Below, one piece after another: positions 62,291-64,000 of a stretch of 64,000 nt of DNA (within the stretch, counting starts at the first letter, position 1; each line of letters begins with the position of its first letter). A program made the position numbers and the translations under genes. The stretch comes from Mimachlamys varia (lineage: Eukaryota; Mollusca; Bivalvia; Pectinida; Pectinidae): positions 8,883,432 through 8,947,431 of the forward strand of contig OX392540.1 of NCBI GenBank assembly GCA_947623455.1. The letters are read 5' to 3'. Below the pieces are notes generated by a model. It was not told where the DNA came from. It worked only from the letters and a program-made list of their open reading frames with translations, and ran no database searches.

Positions 62291-64000
62291 ATGAAGTCTG
62301 TCTGTCCTGTATTCAGAGTTTCCCTCCTGTTCTGTTTACATGAACACATGAAGTCTGCCTGTCCTGTATTCAAAGTTTCCCTCCTGTTCTGTTTACATGA
62401 ACACATGAAGTCTGCCAGTCCTGTATCCTGAGTTTCCCTCCAGTCCTGTATTCAGACTTTCCCTCCTGTCTTGTTTACATGAACACATGAAGTCTGCCTG
62501 TCCTGTATTCAGAGTTTCTCTTCTTTCCTGTATTCAGAGTTTCCCTCCTTTCCTGTTTACATGAAAACATGAAGTCTGTCTGTCCTGTATTCAGAGTTTC
62601 CCTCTTGTCTTGTTTACATGAACACATGGAGTCTGCCTGTCCTGTATTCAGAGTTTCCCTCCTGTCTTGTATTCAGAGTTTCCCTCCTGTCCTGTTTAGA
62701 CGAAAACATTAAGTCTGCCAGTCCTGTATTCAGAGTTTCCCTCCTGTCTTGTATTTAGAGTTTCCCTCCTGTCCTGTTAACACGAACACATAAAGTCTCT
62801 CAGTCCTGTATACAGAGTTTCCATCCTGTCCTGTATTCAGAGTTTCCCTCCTGTCCTGTTTACATGAACACATGAAGTCTGCCAGTCCTGTATTCAAAGT
62901 TTCCGTCCTGTCCTGTATTCAGAGTTTCCCTCCTGTCCTGTATTCAGAGTTTCCCTTCTGTCCTATTTACAGGAACACATGGAGTCTGCCTGTCCTGTAT
63001 TCAGAGTTAACCTCCTTTCCTGTATTCAGAGTTTCCCTCCTTTCCTGTTTACATGAACACATGAAGTCTGCCAGTCCTGTTTTAAGAGTTTCCCTCCTGT
63101 CCTGTTTACATAAACACATGGAGTCTGCCAGTTCTGTATTCAGTTTCCTTCCTGTCCTGTTTACATAAACACATGGAGTCTGCCAGTTCTGTATTCAGAG
63201 TTTCCCTCCTGTCCTGTTCACATGAACACATGAAGTCTGCCTGTCCTGTATTCAAAGTTTCCCTCCTGTTCTGTTTACATGAACACATGAAGTCTGCCAG
63301 TCCTGTATCCAGAGTTTCCCTCCAGTCCTGTATTCAGACTTTCCCTCCTATCTTGTTTACATGAACACATGAAGTCTGCCTGTCCTGTATTCAGAGTTTC
63401 CCTTCTTTCCTGTATTCAGAGTTTACCTCCTTTCCTGTTTACATGAAAACATGAAGTCTGTCTGTCCTGTATTCAGAGTTTCCCTCCTGTTCTGTTTACA
63501 TGAACACATGAAGTCTGCCTGTCCTGTATTCAAAGTTTCCCTCCTGTTCTGTTTACATGAACACATGAAGTCTGCCAGTCCTGTATCCAGAGTTTCCCTC
63601 CAGTCCTGTATTCAGACTTTCCCTCCTGTCTTGTTTACATGAACACATGAAGTCTGCCTGTCCTGTATTCAGAGTTTCTCTTCTTTCCTGTATTCAGAGT
63701 TTCCCTCCTTTCCTGTTTACATGAAAACATGAAGTCTGTCTGTCCTGTATTCAGAGTTTCCCTCTTGTCTTGTTTACATGAACACATGGAGTCTGCCTGT
63801 CCTGTATTCAGAGTTTCCCTCCTGTCTTGTATTCAGAGTTTCCCTCCTGTCCTGTTTAGACGAAAACATTAAGTCTGCCAGTCCTGTATTCAGAGTTTCC
63901 CTCCTGTCTTGTATTTAGAGTTTCCCTCCTGTCCTGTTAACACGAACACATAAAGTCTCTCAGTCCTGTATACAGAGTTTCCATCCTGTCCTGTATTCAG
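62213..64000. repeat. 5,433-bp super-period, copy 2 (cut by window end)
   Basis: Repeats 56,780-58,567 at offset 5,433. Private changes include CTCCTATCTTG near 63,345-63,355. The array runs off the window end in mid-monomer. Confidence 0.86.

Larger units (their letters stand above)
1..64000. repeat. Satellite/mega-minisatellite array (57-bp and 25-bp units)
   Basis: Every line of the window reads as diverged copies of one 57-bp monomer or its 25-bp short form, always in the same orientation. I saw no unique stretch, no low-complexity spacer and no foreign insertion. The + strand is pyrimidine-rich (TTTCCCTCCTGTCC in each unit) and G-poor. Copies differ by a limited set of recurring substitutions rather than random scatter, as expected from an array homogenised by unequal exchange. 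The array continues past both ends of the window. Established knowledge: such arrays are typical of eukaryotic heterochromatin or subtelomeres. A link to any named satellite family is not supported by anything I recognise. Confidence 0.97.

Noticed and set aside
1..64000. CRISPR array
   Set aside because: Repeats are regularly spaced, but there are no unique spacers: the whole 57-bp period is conserved, and the second period (25 bp) is part of the same unit.
1..64000. Alpha satellite or other CENP-B-box centromeric satellite
   Set aside because: The monomer is 57 bp rather than about 171 bp, and I saw no sequence resembling the CENP-B box (TTCG...CGGG core). Centromere identity cannot be judged from sequence alone.
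1..64000. Tandem zinc-finger or mucin-like exon
   Set aside because: The 19-residue translation has Cys-x-Cys but no paired histidines at zinc-finger spacing (28 residues), and it is not Ser/Thr/Pro-dominated in one stable frame. Frame-shifting units interrupt it every few hundred bases.
1..64000. PRDM9-type recombination motif CCNCCNTNNCCNC
   Set aside because: The tract CCCTCCTGTCC looks similar but does not satisfy the motif in any register I tried, and PRDM9 specificity differs between species.
1..64000. G-quadruplex on the minus strand
   Set aside because: G runs per unit are mainly GG with one GGG (GGACAGGAGGG). Only a weak two-tetrad structure with one long loop would be possible, too little to claim.
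1..64000. Telomeric repeats, rRNA or tRNA genes
   Set aside because: There are no TTAGGG/CCCTAA runs and no stretch departing from the 57/25-bp repeat that could hold an RNA gene.

Overview
The whole 64 kb window is tandem-repeat DNA. I found no unique sequence, no believable gene, no RNA gene, and no transposon or insertion-sequence insertion anywhere in it. The array has two ingredients. One is a 57-bp monomer; phased to begin at TGTTTAC, its landmarks are ACACATG at 12-18, GTCTGCC at 21-27, TATTCAGAG at 35-43 and CCTCCTGTCC at 48-57. The other is a 25-bp short unit that is the same monomer lacking 32 bp. All units point the same way. From the density in the units I counted, I estimate 1,300-1,400 units in all, about two long units for each short one. 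A long homogeneous satellite or mega-minisatellite like this, with nested higher-order repeats and CpG-to-TpG style variation, points to a eukaryotic and probably vertebrate heterochromatic, subtelomeric or other hypervariable locus. I cannot name the species or chromosome.

Layout. 1-5,790: a 2,726-bp compound higher-order repeat (HOR) made of 1,117-bp and 1,609-bp parts. About 6,265-13,100: two copies of a 3.5-kb HOR. About 13,390-19,449: tandem duplications of 1,716 and 1,780 bp. About 19,450-22,190: mixed units. About 21,625-22,835: a 620-bp duplication. About 22,580-28,537: a 2,979-bp duplication. From 26,584 to about 45,274 the first 22.2 kb is repeated almost base for base, offset 26,583 bp, but with only one copy each of the 1,716- and 1,780-bp units. 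About 45,275-52,730 holds 1,224/1,607/1,242-bp repeats. About 52,930-55,850 holds a 1,413/1,417-bp pair. About 56,780-64,000 holds a 5,433-bp super-period built of 1,160-, 2,108- and 2,165-bp steps. The array runs off both ends of the window.

Coding potential. Because 57 is 3 x 19, runs of 57-bp units read open in several frames on both strands, giving pseudo-proteins with 19-residue repeats. Each 25-bp unit and each 2-bp deletion shifts the frame, so these frames end after 60-160 codons. I treat all of them as by-products of the repeat and annotate no CDS.

The window is best read as a record of repeated unequal exchange or replication slippage in register. Every repeat period I decomposed equals whole numbers of 57 and 25 bp, less 2 bp for each 2-bp deletion variant and plus 7 or 4 bp for the two rare insertions. 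No novel enzymatic or defence system is visible. The interest lies in the array's structure and evolution, and in short motifs (forkhead-like, minisatellite-core-like, splice-acceptor-like) repeated hundreds of times.
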